A stretch of DNA of 64,000 bases from Cyathus striatus (GCA_025738555.1 JAOVFP010000022.1:1178001-1242000); one strand, 5' to 3'; shown: positions 1 to 12,366, counted from the stretch's first letter. The notes: generated by a model not told the origin, from the letters alone. Numbers and translations are program-made.

Positions 1-1430
1 ACAGCTGCAGCAACCACATTAACCATCCTATTCTCCAATCAGTTCCATACAATTCAAATATACAAATGGAAACATACGAATCCCTCCACTGACTATCCCC
101 CGTAACATCCGCTAACACGCTCAACCCCTCGATATACTTCCCGCTATTATACGTGAACAACCAGGATGCAGGGGATCTCGAACAGTCAGCTCCATTTACA
201 CCGTCTAATACTATCCCGTTCGAGTTTATATTATGGTTCTTGATCCACTGCGCGCTGAGTATGGCTGCGGAGGTGTACTTTGGATCGGAGGTTATATCGG
301 CTAAAAAGGCAGAGAGACTACAAGTTACGGTATGTCGAGGTTAGGGTGAAACACAGATTTCAATGAGGGAACAGTCGAACGGACGTCATATATAATCTAC
401 AACACAAATTCGAATTTTAGTTTCAGAATTAATTTGATATTCTGTGTTTGGAGGACGTACCCTGTGGTGATGGAATTGATACCCTTATCATCCCCCGTAG
501 GGCGCTATATTCGGTTGCATGAGGATTTTGTAACTTAGAATAGCCGATGAATACAAGTACCCAGAATACGCCTCCGGCCATTGTGGCTATAAAAACATTA
601 GGATCTCCCTAATACTAAATTATAGGAAATGAAGTACATCCTTCGCATGTTCCAGCTATTTTAAAGTCTTTTCCGGGAAGAGAGCCGGATGATGCAGCTT
701 GGGGCGTTACAACGCTATTAAAAGGTTCAGTCTTTTCTTACTGTACGAAATGAAGATTGGAGCTTACAAGTTTGATACGTGATTCCAAGTGTCAACGGCA
801 TGGGAAAGGAGATTTTCATCTCCGTAGGCTCGGTATGCATATACCGCGGCTTGGGCCCACCAACTAATTAACATGTTAACTTTGAAAGAAGATGATATAA
901 ACGAAAAATTACATCGCATCGTCGTTAAACTAATCCCACAACGATTGAGCTAAACCCACAACCCAAAAATACCAAAAACAAAAAGACATACCCTACATCA
1001 ATCACATCAATCAACCATTCATCACCAAATCCAAACCACAAAAAAAACTCACCCAAACTCATCATAATCCGCCCACATCGCAAAAGCCGTGTTCAATGCA
1101 TCTGTAACCTGACTCTTATACCTCGTCCCTGTAGTGAAATAATCCTCATTGGCAATCGCACTCCAAACATTCCCAGCTTGCCAGCCACTGAATTGGCCCT
1201 TCGAGAGCATTGTATCGATTCCGCGCTGGGCGCGCGCAATGCGAGTGCTCCGGGACAGGGAGGTAGTTGGTTTCTTTTGTTTCAAGTGTAGTGGTTAGTG
1301 AGGCCTTGAGGGAAGGAATGGGGAGGGAAGGGTGGGGTGGGAGACGTACGCGCCAGGTTGTTGGAACGCTTAGGTTTTGTGCTAGGATGGTCAAAGAGAG
1401 TGTGAGGAGCGTTAGAGCTGATAGGAGCAT
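1..1430 (-). CDS. Secreted glycoside hydrolase family 76 (alpha-1,6-mannanase-like), 3' end outside window
   Basis: Proposed exons, read on the minus strand, are 1430-1350, 1273-1053, 929-913, 863-768, 714-638, 586-561, 504-461, 396-385 and 317-78, then the model leaves the window. The start MLLSALTLLTLSLTILAQNL is a typical signal peptide, so the enzyme is probably secreted or wall-associated. Successive exons give hallmarks of fungal GH76: NVWSAIANEDYF, the Asp-Asp motif in FNDDAIWW (the family's catalytic pair), AYRAYGDENLLSHAVDTWNHVSN, STMAGGVFW, GLYMTLSAFLADITSD and LFTYNSGKYIEGLSVLADVT. GH76 enzymes cut alpha-1,6-mannan and act in wall remodelling. Two exons are tiny (17 and 12 nt). The exon 2 to exon 3 join does not keep frame with a canonical GT-AG pair, so that junction is uncertain. 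Family assignment rests on recalled similarity but the matches are long and in order. Confidence 0.85.
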
Positions 1431-2200
1431 GTTGAGAAGTAGGACTCCGAGTCTTAGGAGAACAGGAACCTACAAAAACGAAAATTTTTGTACTCATTAT
1501 ATACCCCACGTAAGGATCGGCATTTTCCAAGGCGAAACGGGAGCTGAGCCAGTAAACAAATGATGATGTATATCAGTGTATCACCGTATATCATCATGAT
1601 GCAAGGTTCAAAAGTTAGCGCCGTTTCTAGCCAAATGTCCCCAAAATGACCACTTTATCCTGCGTGTATGCCTTAACCGCATAAACATAAGATATAACAT
1701 GTACTAGCGTATAATTTTTAGCTGCAGTCATGAGAGCATCTGTGCAAAGAGAGGAGTTGAGGAGAATTGTGGTTTTGGGAAGGACTCCTGGGCTATCCTA
1801 GAGGCTAGTAGTAGTATCAACCTGAATTGGATGTCGATGTTATGGCTGTGGAACGAGAACGGGTTACGTAGTGATGTTAATTAGATTCTAATCAAAAAAA
1901 GTTATAGTCAGTTCTAGTTGTAAAAGTTCTTTCTGAACTTACGTTTCGCTTCGTAGACGTAGTCGATATGAATGTAGTATAATCGTCAATCACGCTGGTT
2001 GGAAGTAAGTACATTATTTGTCAGTGAGTTTCAGAAATAACAAAAACAAAACCGTGACCGGTCCAACGGTCGTCGAACAGCAGTACAAAATCCAAACAGC
2101 ACCATCCTCACCCTCACGTTACTGTACCATCTACAGCTTTATGCATATGCCTACTACTTCTTTTCTGATGCGATAGCAATCTGTATCTTATGAATCATCT
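1431..2200. other. Intergenic DNA upstream of GH76
   Basis: No convincing coding sequence on either strand. Base composition matches the neighbouring genes, and no mobile-element ends were recognised. It should include the GH76 promoter, but no specific site could be supported. Confidence 0.5.
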
Positions 2201-2205
2201 TCGAT

Positions 2206-4450
2206 GTCAACCTCCTCAACGACCATGGAATGATATCACCTCAAGAAGCTCTCGTCGTTTCATTTGAAGAGTTGGGATATTAGGTTGATATATTTCTACT
2301 TTCATCGAGATTGTTCGAAGGCTGATGCATGATGCTGTGGTTGTGGTAGGGTTGAGACACTGTTCTCGCAGCTTGCGTTGTGTGCATACAAGCACTGCCA
2401 GATGGAGGGATATCACACATTGCTCTTCCTAGGCAATTACAGTACTCCATGAGCCTTTTGGTCGTGAATTGGCTGTCATCACCTCAGCGTACGTCCACGT
2501 CCACCTGATCTTCCCTTCGACCTTTACTAAACCTCATGCAGACACTACCTCTACACAATTGCGCACTCTTAAGCGAATGGATAGTTTGGCATGACATTTA
2601 ACCTCAACGACCACGGTGTGACAAAATCGCCTTAGTAGACACTGAAGAAGCTCTCGTCGGATTTGGATATTAGGTTTGTACATTTCTACTTGCATTGGGC
2701 CTGTAAGGAAATTGATGATGTGATACTACGTAGGATTTAGCGCTGTCCTTACAGCGTGCACGTTACACTACCCTGTGTACTCTCTGTTGTTCCGGAGCGG
2801 TTATTCTAGTCGTGAACAGGCCGCTAGCGTATGTCTATCCTCAGGCCTCAGGCCCCCTTTGACCCACGTCTAACGCAGATTTAACACTAAAAATGAAGGT
2901 TGAACATCGAAAAATCGCGCATACTTCTGCGTATGGCGTATAGTCACTCTGCCATGACGTTAGGGGGGGGGAGGGGGGGTGTACTATCTTCCACTTCGCA
3001 AAGTGCAATGCCATCCCCTGCTGGGTACCAGTGTACAACAGAATCGAAGTCTTCCAAACGACGTTACACTCGAAGGCATATTTAACGTATATTCCATCAC
3101 TACCCTTATCGTGACAGCGTCCTCAATGTCCCGCCTACACCTACACAACCCACTGCCCAACCACAACACCCTCCAAACTCTCAACCACTCTGCATACCTT
3201 GTACCTGCCCAGTCTGCGCTGTGCTGATGCGTACTCCAGAAACTGCCGAACCACAGTTATGGAAGTGTTGGAAGTTGCTTAGGGCGAGACGAGAGTGGGT
3301 GGGTAGGAGTGAGGAGCAAGTGAGGAGGGTGTTAAGGCCGTGTTTGAAACTGCGGGCGTGTCTGGCTGTCCATGTCATTGTACGTCCACCCTATCTTTCC
3401 TTTGACTTTTACTTACACACACGCAGATACTAATTCTTATCGCGTCTTCAGCCTATGAACACTCTGCCATTGCAAGTGCAGCAGAATTGAAGTCCAAGTC
3501 TTCCCAACGACGTTACACAAGAAGACATGTTTAACGCACGTTTTATTATCACCCTTTTTTTCCTCTCGTAACTAACGCCCATACAGTGACACCGCCCTCA
3601 AAACCCCACCTACACCTACACAACCCAGGCTCGTTTAGCTCCCATCATCTCAACCGCACTACCCTCCAAATTCTCAACGACCCTGCGCACCTTGTACCTA
3701 CATAGTCTGCGCCACGACGATGTGTATTCGAGAAGCCGCTGGAGGTGGTGGAACTGGTCGCGCGGGCGAGAATAGTTGAGTGGCTTGGATGGATGAAGAT
3801 GTGTAGAGAGGGCCATGTTTGAGACTGTGTGCGGTGAGGCCTTGAGGTGTGAGGACCTTAACACACCCGATAAATCCAGAGTCTAACTTCTGCTCATATG
3901 CTATCGGTTCTTTCGAGGCGGCTACTCTGGCTGTCCATGTTATCGTGCGTCCACCCTATCTTTCCCTTTGACTTTTACTTACACCCACGTAGATACCAAC
4001 TATAAACAATCGCGCGCTCTTTCGCGTACGGTGTATACTGGATATTCTGACATTGCGCTAGCGTGGGTGTAGTATTCCACTTTGCAAAGCAGTATGCACT
4101 GTTCGGTGTAGAGCAGACTCGGAGTATTCTCAACGACGTTACATGTTTAACGTACGTTTATCACGACCCTTCTTTCTTCTCGTAACTAACACCCATACAG
4201 TGACACAGCACTACTCAAAGCCCCGCCTACGCTACCCTGACCAAGCTCGTTCATCTCGCACCGCGGCACACACACTACTCAACTCCAACTCAACCGAAGC
4301 TCGACCATCCTTGCAGTGTAGTCCAGAAACTATTGGACGATGTGGAAATGACGTAACTGGCTGAGCGCGAGATGAGAGTGGCTGGCTAGGATTAGAGCCG
4401 TGTTTGAGACTGTGTGGGTGGGGACCTTAACACCCACCCGATAAATTGGC
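2206..4450. repeat. Degenerate tandem repeat, units about 450-650 bp
   Basis: Several blocks recur in the same order and orientation. A block around CTTCC-AACGACGTTACA is at about 3044, 3490 and 4115. A block around CCTATCTTTCC-TTGACTTTTACTTACAC is at about 3390 and 3955, with a weaker copy near 2490. A block around CCGCCTACACCTACACAACC is at about 3135 and 3605, with a weaker copy near 4215. A different pair sharing GAAGCTCTCGTCG is at about 2245 and 2647. Together these suggest three diverged units plus an older pair. No long open frame runs through the units, so this is probably a decayed duplicated intergenic or pseudogene segment. Confidence 0.6.
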
Positions 4451-4849
4451 GCATCCACCACGGTACCCCTTACTACTGAACCAAGGCACCCAATAAACCA
4501 ATGCATCAACTACTTGGTCACGTACGCCCTGCGTGTATGGGTGGATTGAGCGATAGAGGTATGGACTTGAGAGTGAGGCGTCTAGTGTATGATGTACATA
4601 ATACCTAGTTATCGCACTACAATTGCGTTTTCATGCCTGCAATTTCGCATAGGCACCGAGTCGCGACTTGCACATGGCAATGAGCAAGAGTTGAAATACG
4701 TTATTTCGAAATAGATAAACTTGGCGCCAGGCACGTAATTGGCCAATCGGTACAACTGCCACCATCATAGATTCACACAGTACATAATTCCCTGCAATCT
4801 CTCCGTCTTCCCTTTCCTTCCATGCCCCGCTCCCGCTAGTCCCGTCCAA

Positions 4850-7800
4850 ATGCTTCACTCAGTCTACGATCTCACAACGTACAGCCGCAAGACGACTGGC
4901 GATGTCCCGCCTAAACTCGTCGTACGTGTCTCCCCCTCTTCTCTCCCATTCCCCTCGCTCACGCTATCCAGGGTCCATCCACGACAATCGTGGGCTCCAA
5001 GATGTACCTCTTCGTGCGTCCCCCCTTTCTCCTCCCATCCACACACTCACAATGAAGATAGGGAGGCCGCCTAATAACAGAACGCAGAATGGTCGCAGAC
5101 TTATACATGTTCGACCTTGAAACTTTCATCTGGGAGAAAATCGCCAATTTTCCAGACGACGATGTTCCCAAGCCGCGATACTTCCATACCGCGGACGTTT
5201 GTGCGTCCCTACCCTTCCCCCTCCTCGTATTACTAACATAATATGATGAATGAAGGGAACAACCACCTCGTAATATTCGGCGGAATGGGCAGCCAACCCG
5301 ATTCCATCAACCCCGACGACCTATGTGTCCTCTCCGACCTCCGATACTTCGATCTCACAACCCGACGTTGGCTCCCACCACACCCAACACCCCCAGCAAC
5401 AGGAACACCAGAAGACCTCTCCCCACGAGGCAGATACGCACACCTCTCATCCGTGACATCCGGGCGCCTGTTCATAATAGGCGGCCAAGACTTCTACAAT
5501 ACCTGGCTAGACGACATCTGCGTGTTCGATCTGACCACTAAGAAATGGGTCCAAAGGAGACATTACCCCCGCCACTGTGGATCCTATCGTAGCGTAGCTG
5601 TTTCTTCCAATGTCACAGTCCGACTTCCTCAAGATGAAATTCGGAATACGCATCCGGCGTCGATTATTGGGCCTCCCGGGGCGAGGTTTAAGAGTGATAA
5701 AATACCCAATCCGTCAATCGAAGCTACCGCTTCGGAGTCGTTGGTTCATTTATCGTATTCGGCACTTCCAACGGAGGATTATCCAAGTGATATATACCTA
5801 TTCAGTAACTACAACGTACGTCCCCCCTCCCCTCCTTCTCACACACAAACTAACACAAAATAGTTCATAGACGTCAAACGCGAACTCGAAGTAATATCCC
5901 CCCTTGAAAATGATCTAACAGTGCAAGACCGCTCTCAAGCAATGGCAGGCGAAACATTCCCACCAGGCCTTCGATTCCCGGACGGCGGCATCCTAGGCAC
6001 ACACCTCATAATAGCAGGCACATACCTAACAAACAACTACCAAAACTTCCACATGTGGGCCCTTAACCTCCTCTCAATGACCTGGTCCCGCATCGACCCC
6101 GGACGCGCAGTCGAATCAGGCTCCTGGTTCCGCGGCTGTCTTAGACCCACAACCAACACATTCTACATATTCGGAAACAAGAACGGCAATCCGATCGATG
6201 ATTATAATAGACGATTGTTAAGTTGGGATCATGTGGCCGTCGTGGATCTGGAGGCGTTTGGTATTTATCAGCCTCCTTCGCTAAAGCTTGATATTAGGAT
6301 GCAGGAGTTGGGGCTGGCGGCACTGGAAGAGAGGATTGTTACTGATTTTGAGGTGGTTTGTGATGATGGGAGGAAGATTGCTTGTTCGCGTCGGGTGTTG
6401 GAGGATCGCTGGCCTTGGTTTAAAGAGCAGAGGATGAAGTTTTTGCAAGCTGCGCTTGCGACGATCGATACGCTCCCTTCGTCGAGCATTCATCAACCCC
6501 TCCCTGACCTCTCGGGAACCGGAACCGGAAACTCCACCCCCCCTTCAGATAAACTCGACCCGAGACTAACACCACGCTCATTCTACCTATCAGAACCATA
6601 CCCAATAACCCTCGCCCTCCTGCAATACTTCTACTCAATGGGCCTGATAACGCCCCTACAGCACGCTCCAGCCGTACTGAGCCAGCTTCTGCTGCTCGCT
6701 ACGAATTACAAAATCGACCATCTGGCCTCGTTAGTCAAACACGCGATGCATAATGCGCTGTCGAATGAGACTTCGAATTCGGTGTGTGTGGGTGTGCATG
6801 ATGTTGCTACACTGTGTAGTTGTAGGAGTTTACAGATTAGGGCGTTGCGAGATATCATGGTACGATTTATACTTGTCTAGTTGTAACATCGCTAATTGTA
6901 CACACAGAAACGGTCCCCCCGATCCAAAACGAACAAAGACGGCAGTGGAGGTGGAGGGGGGGGAAGTGGAAAACCGAACGACGGGCCGGGAGGGGGAGGA
7001 CCTAGATCCGGCTCCGGTGGTCCATCCACCGACCATAAATATACTTCTCGTCCTAGAGGAACGTCTGTGGCTAAGTGGAGCACGTCGGGAGAGAGTGGTA
7101 CGACTTCGTCTACCGGATATAGTACGTTTCTTTTTATCAAAGTGTGAATTCGTGGTTAACGGGGTGTTGGTAGGTACGAGGGTTGGTAGAGTCGTTGCGT
7201 CTGCGTTGGAAGAGCCCGAGCTTGAGAGTCGTAGTGCTCCACAGGACAATCTCCCTCCTCTACCCAACACGGAGCCTCATCCACTTCTGGCTCCAGCGAG
7301 CCTAGAAGACATAATGGCCCAATTCCACATATCCCTCGTACCGATCTCTCCTCCCAAGCGACACCACCTTCCACCCATACTCACAAACACCCACGGACGG
7401 GATACCACTCCCCCTCTAACATCGCGCAGTTCAGTGGAAAGCTCAAGTATCCCATCAACGCCGTACGAGTCCTTCATTGGTAGTCAATCTGCTGAACGCG
7501 ATATTCGCGTGTTTGAGCTTGGAGATGATGAGGGTGATGAGGGTGTGCTTCCACGAGACGAGGATGCATTTTCGAGGAAGAAAAAGGTTGATCAGTATTC
7601 CCTCGTCGCGGATAGCTTCGAGTCAGTGGATAGATCCACTTCGTCGTCGTTCAGCTCTCAGGGATCCACGTTCACCCGCTTCTTGGGAAGGACGAAGAAG
7701 GAAGGGAGTGATAGGAGTAGCAGCATGATTGGGGCTGACAGTATCACTTCCGCCGACTCTTCTCTCTCCTTGGAAGATGACAAGAAGCGGATAAAAAGGG

Positions 7801-7940
7801 AAGCAAAGGAGATGAAGGAAAAGGCGAAAAGGGAGGAAGAGAAGGTTGCTGCTGATGCTAGACAACGTGTGTTGGCTGCTCGTTCTGCTAAGCGGTTAGC
7901 CAACCTTGATAATCCTGCGCTTTTTGGAGGTGTATTTTAA
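4850..7940 (+). CDS. Kelch-repeat / BTB protein, Ral2-like
   Basis: Exons 4850-4921, 4972-5013, 5062-5200, 5256-5815, 5864-6859, 6908-7121 and 7174-7940 join in frame with GT-AG introns of 48-55 nt to give 929 residues. Residues about 20-370 carry Kelch beta-propeller signatures (STTIVGSKMYLFGGR, NNHLVIFGGMGS, GRLFIIGGQDFYNTWLDD, IIAGTYLTNNYQNFHMWAL). Residues about 425-600 look like a BTB/POZ region (DFEVVCDDGRKIACSRRVL, LLLLATNYKIDHLASLVKHA). Then follow a Gly-rich linker (about 604-675) and a Ser-rich tail ending in a charged, probably helical segment and DNPALFGGVF. Kelch plus BTB recalls fission yeast Ral2, which acts with Ras signalling; that assignment is inference. The start at 4850 puts the first Kelch blade at the N terminus; an in-frame ATG at 4739 is the alternative. 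Confidence 0.85.
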
Positions 7941-8120
7941 GGAGATTTTCGGGTTTTTTTTAATCTGATTGTGGACACTGCTACACCGGACAGGTTGTAT
8001 AGTTTTTTCGTTCTTAGTGTTAATTTTTGTTGGTTGTGTTTTGAACGTTATCTTTTGGTAGTAGAGTGTCCGTAATGAACGTATTTATTGTTGCCTGTCG
8101 CGACTCGCACCCTAAATATG

Positions 8121-9137
8121 GGGGTCACCAATCACGCATGTCACACTAGTGTGACAACCATCATGCGCCCTTTTCCATTAACCCAGTTGAATATCTCAGG
8201 CTACAAACCTCTGATTACCTTCAAATAACTTGCATTATATACAGTTAAATAGTATCATTAATATTAATGAACAGATATTTGTGTATTTGGTTAGATCATA
8301 ATAAAATCACAAGTTAATGGAATGTCTCTGCCAAAAATAGGCATCAAATCAGTATTTCTGTGTCCAGCTCTCAGAATCATAATATTTCAACTTTCTTTAA
8401 TAACAAATATTGTACAGTAAATGTAATAGAACAATGTTGTTGGGCTAGAAAGTTGAAAAATAATCTCTGACCATGATATCTGGTATATCATATGTCATTA
8501 TTTTGGGGTAACAATCACAAATTAAAAATTCAGGCTCAACAGTTTTATTCTCCTAGTGGAGCCGATCATATTTCGTCACTAACACAAGTTGTGAAATTGA
8601 GTTCCTGTTGCATGGCTGCAGTTTCAAGTGGGGGTCACCAATTCAACATGTCACACCAGTGTGACAGTGACACATGCCCATTTTGCATTGACTCAGTGAA
8701 ATATCTTTTGCTACAGACACTCAATCACTTTAAAATAACTTGCATGATATGTAATTGAGTAGTGTATTTAATCTGATATAATTATATTTTTAGTAGTCTA
8801 ATACATAAATTTAAAATTGCATAATAGTCCAACCTCTGCCAAAATATGCATCAAATTAGTAATATTGTGCCCAGTCTTCAGATTTTCACTTTATCCACTA
8901 ATCTTAATGACAAAAGTTATATAATTTAACACAAGGAACAAAACTGTTGAGCAAGAATTTTAAGAAACCTTCTTTAACCAGTCAATCATGCAAGGTAACA
9001 CACAAGATATTCAGGTAAAAGTCAAAAAAATAAAAATTCAGGCTCAACAGTTCTATTCTAATACTAAATCTGAGTACTTTTTGTCATTAAAGCTAGCTGT
9101 GAAAGTGAAATTCTGATGAGTGGCTGTAGATACAAGT
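8121..9137. repeat. Two tandem diverged copies of a ~510-bp unit
   Basis: Copy 1 (about 8121-8627) and copy 2 (about 8628-9137) share GGGGGTCACCAAT followed by TGTCACAC-AGTGTGACA near their starts, then AATAACTTGCAT, and AAATTCAGGCTCAACAGTT near their ends. The segment TGTCACACTAGTGTGACA near 8139 is a perfect 18-bp palindrome; copy 2 differs by one base. CpG is scarce. No coding potential was recognised. The array ends just before the LTR at 9158. Confidence 0.65.
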
Positions 9138-9157
9138 TTTGTCCTCTTAAATGGCAT

Positions 9158-9931
9158 TGTTACATACCAATTCCTTCCTACTAGGAAATGGTTGCAAAGA
9201 TGCTCAGAAGGTGCAGAAGAACTATAATGGAAACCTGAAGTGAGTATGGGTGTGGAAATGTAGAACAGAAGTGCAGGAATGAACCATGGCTTCAGCATAT
9301 GTGCTGCACTGCCTGGATATCCCCAGGGAATGGTTCATATTTCATGACAGACAATATTCAATAATAGGAAATGTTCCAGAGTAAGAGAAGAGGTTTCACC
9401 ACTACACTAGGCAGTGGGAGAGAAACCTGAAGGAAAACCCAGAGTGGGTTTCGGAACTTAAGAGTAGGAAGAAGCATACAGAGTTGATATGAATACTGAA
9501 GACTACTAGTACATTTGGAAGACTATATATATGTACTAGGAAACAGTAGTTATGAATGTAGAAGTATAATACTAAGGAAAAGTCAAAGGGATAGGTAAAA
9601 GATAAAGACTGGGCAAAGCGGAGTAGGGGCACAAATGACATATTCAGAATGAAGAATAAAGAACTAAAATACAATGGCCATAATGAAACATACAGGTAGT
9701 AATGGAAGGGAGGAGTAATACTATAATGATGCGGTGAGGTCGTCATAAGAGAAAGTATGTATCTGAGATATCTCATAGAAAACCCAACAGGTTCCAGGTA
9801 TGTTCCTGGGTGGGAACATCAGGAAGTATAAACCTGTAGTGGGTACATTCTGGAACAGACCAGGTGTGTTGGAAGGTCACATGGGAACCTTCAGTAATGT
9901 CAGCATGATGTATCCAGACACAGATATAACA
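9158..9931 (-). mobile_element. Solo LTR (TGTTA...TAACA), TSD GGCAT
   Basis: This 774-bp element on the minus strand begins TGTTATATCTG and ends TATGTAACA, the short inverted ends typical of LTRs. It is flanked by perfect 5-bp target-site duplications, GGCAT at 9153-9157 and 9932-9936. It is about the same length as, and clearly similar along its length to, the opposite-strand LTR at 11252-12017. No gag or pol sequence is attached, so it is a solo LTR left by recombination. The superfamily cannot be told from an LTR alone. Confidence 0.9.
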
Positions 9932-9936
9932 GGCAT

Positions 9937-11246
9937 GAGAAACTAGTATAACATACACTCAAGTTGCACTGTAGACCATCATTAGACAGCCATTCTCTTC
10001 ATAACAATTATTTTGACTCAATAGTGTTGTTAATATGTTGTAGCTGAGCACTTTATATCACTATCACTAATCAAAATAATAAGTTTCCATAAAGCAATTG
10101 AAGTTGCAATTTTGCTGTATCAAAGAGCATGGGAAATTAGCACAATACACTTGGAAATACCACACATACACCACTTAAACACTACCTCCAAGTGATAACT
10201 TGGCTGGGATTCATAAAATAAGCTTTATTAACTTATATATAGATGTCCAATAAATAAATTACTCCATTTTTGCTTCTAGAGATAATGCTTTAAGCTTTTA
10301 AGAGCTGCAGGCATGACAACCTGATCATTCATGATATTTAACATGATGTCATGAATGACCTCCATGTCAGGCTCCACGTCATTGTTGATGTTGTCACAGT
10401 TAAGTAGTCATGGATGAGACACAGAAAATGAAGGAGAAGCTTACACTTTCCCCATGCAGCCATTGGAATAGACAACCAAGTGTAATTGAACAAAACAATG
10501 ATTTTTTCACTTGAATAATATCAACATCACCAGTCCTCCACCTTTGAGTTCTTTCAGTAAATGATCCTTGATGCACATCCATGCAAAAACCCAAACAAAA
10601 GATTCTAGCTCATAGTGATATATGTGGTTTGTGCATTCCAGATACAATGTCCAAGATAATATTGATGGCCATGAAAGGGAGTGTTCTAGTGTGCTCCCTG
10701 TTAGATCCTTCCATTTTTTGCCTGTTCTTAGTATAGAGCAGGTGTTTCGCCTGCACTACAAAAATAGATATATTACAATTTATATTATGTAATCAGCTGA
10801 TGTGTGCATCAATGCATTTGTTTGTGTTGTTCATGCTTTCTCTCATTTTCTCCCTCCAACTAGTGTTGTTCCATGGAGTGAACTACTGTGAATTAAAATC
10901 ACTTCAGTTTGCTTTTGCTGACAGATCATATGTTGTTTACAGAGTGAACTCAAGGCAAATTGAATTCATGATTTTGAGTGATCTGGTTGATGGCTCTGGA
11001 CTGATCACATGGTAAAATGATGGGAGCCTTGCAATGTGCAGGCTATGTTGATGCAGTGCAACTACTTACTTCATTACCAATTTCTAAGCTATTTTGATAC
11101 TTTTCTCATACACAATGACTCCAAGAATCAACTCTAGTGTTAACCACCCCAGTTCAGTGCACATGAGCTTGAGGAGCAAGAAGCTTGAAGGATCACTGAG
11201 TGTGAGCCTGAAAATTACTATAACTTGAAAGAGGAAGGCTTTCTGG
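9937..11246. other. Unassigned AT-rich DNA between two inverted solo LTRs
   Basis: No domain, transposon end or long conserved frame was recognised. Short frames, such as the 71-codon one at 10800-11015, have no recognisable content. CpG is depleted, in keeping with old mobile DNA. Confidence 0.5.
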
Positions 11247-11251
11247 TTTGT

Positions 11252-12017
11252 TGTTATATCCATGTCCAGATACATCGTGCCAATGTTCCCACATGACCTT
11301 CCAACATACCCAGTCCATTCCTGGAATGTACCTGCTATGGGTTTACACTTCCTGACATTCCCACCTGGGAACATACCCAGAACCTGTTGGGTTTTCTATT
11401 GGGTATCTTGGATACATAGTTTCTCTTATGACAGCCTCACCGCGTCATTATTATATTACTCCTCTCTTCCATTTCTACCTGTATGTTTCATTATGGCCTT
11501 TGTAGTTTAGTTCCTTATTCTTCATTCTGAACACGTCATTTGTGCCCCTACTCCGCTTTGCCCAGCTTTTATATTCTACCTATCCCTTTGACTTTCTCTT
11601 AGTATTATACTTCCACATTTGTACCTACAGGTTCCTACTTAGTATATATAGTCTTCCAGATGTACTAGGTAGTCTTTAGTATTTGTATCAACTTCATACA
11701 CTTCTTCCTATGCTTAAGTTCTGAAACCTGCTCCAGGTTTTCCTTCGGGTTTCTCTCCCACTACCTAGTGTAGTGGCAAAGCCTCATCTTATACTCTGGA
11801 ACATTTCCTTTTGTCTTATATTGTCTTCCTTGAAATAAAAACCATTCCCTGGGGATATCCAGGTGGCGCAGCACATATGCTGAAGCCACAGTTCTTTTCC
11901 ACACTCCCACTCTATGTTCCATACCCATACTCACTTCGGGTTTCTGTTATAATTCTCCCATGCCCTCCGGGTGTCTTCACATTCGTCTCCCAGTAGGAAG
12001 GGAATTGGTACGTAACA
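11252..12017 (+). mobile_element. Solo LTR (TGTTA...TAACA), TSD TTTGT
   Basis: This 766-bp element begins TGTTATATCCATGTCCAGAT and ends GGTACGTAACA. Perfect 5-bp duplications TTTGT flank it at 11247-11251 and 12018-12022. It matches the reverse complement of 9158-9931 along its length, including ATATCCAGG-GGCGCAGCACATATG. Because the two have different TSDs and opposite orientation they are independent insertions, not the two LTRs of one element. Confidence 0.9.
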
Positions 12018-12105
12018 TTTGTGCATTGTGCAGTTCTGGGAGGTGTGTATTGTTGAGCTCAGTTTGTAACTTTTCACTGACAAGCAACATATATATTATA
12101 GATAC

Positions 12106-12366
12106 ATGAAACCTCATCTCTACAGCTGCATTGATACAGATTTATTTGAGGCTCTGCAAATACTCCAGTTCTCATTTAAGAAGGAGCACTTAACTTTTAC
12201 AGATAATATTCAACTTGCAAAACTGAAAGATTACAGTACAGCATCTGGTCCTGTTACAGCTTATGCTGCACAGGAGTTGCTAGAAGCAAATAAATTGGAT
12301 GGACTGGCTGAGTTGATCAGTATTACACAGTTAGAACAGTATCTTGATCCCCATAATAGAATATAG
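12106..12366 (+). pseudogene. Orphan coding fragment, possibly transposase-derived
   Basis: An 86-codon frame contains FEALQILQFSFKKEHLTFT and GPVTAYAAQELLEANKLDGL. This vaguely recalls the C-terminal part of large transposase-like proteins common in mushroom genomes, but I cannot name the family. It lies 88 bp after a solo LTR and has no recognisable upstream exons. Codons look depleted in CpG. Treat it as a relic; it could also be the last exon of an unrecognised gene. Confidence 0.35.

Noticed and set aside
6830..7270. 146-codon minus-strand open frame opposite the Kelch gene
   Set aside because: It is a mirror of GC-rich, Gly/Ser-coding sequence of the real gene on the plus strand.
9158..12017. 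A single LTR retrotransposon bounded by the two LTRs
   Set aside because: The LTRs are inverted and have different TSDs (GGCAT and TTTGT), so they are separate insertions.
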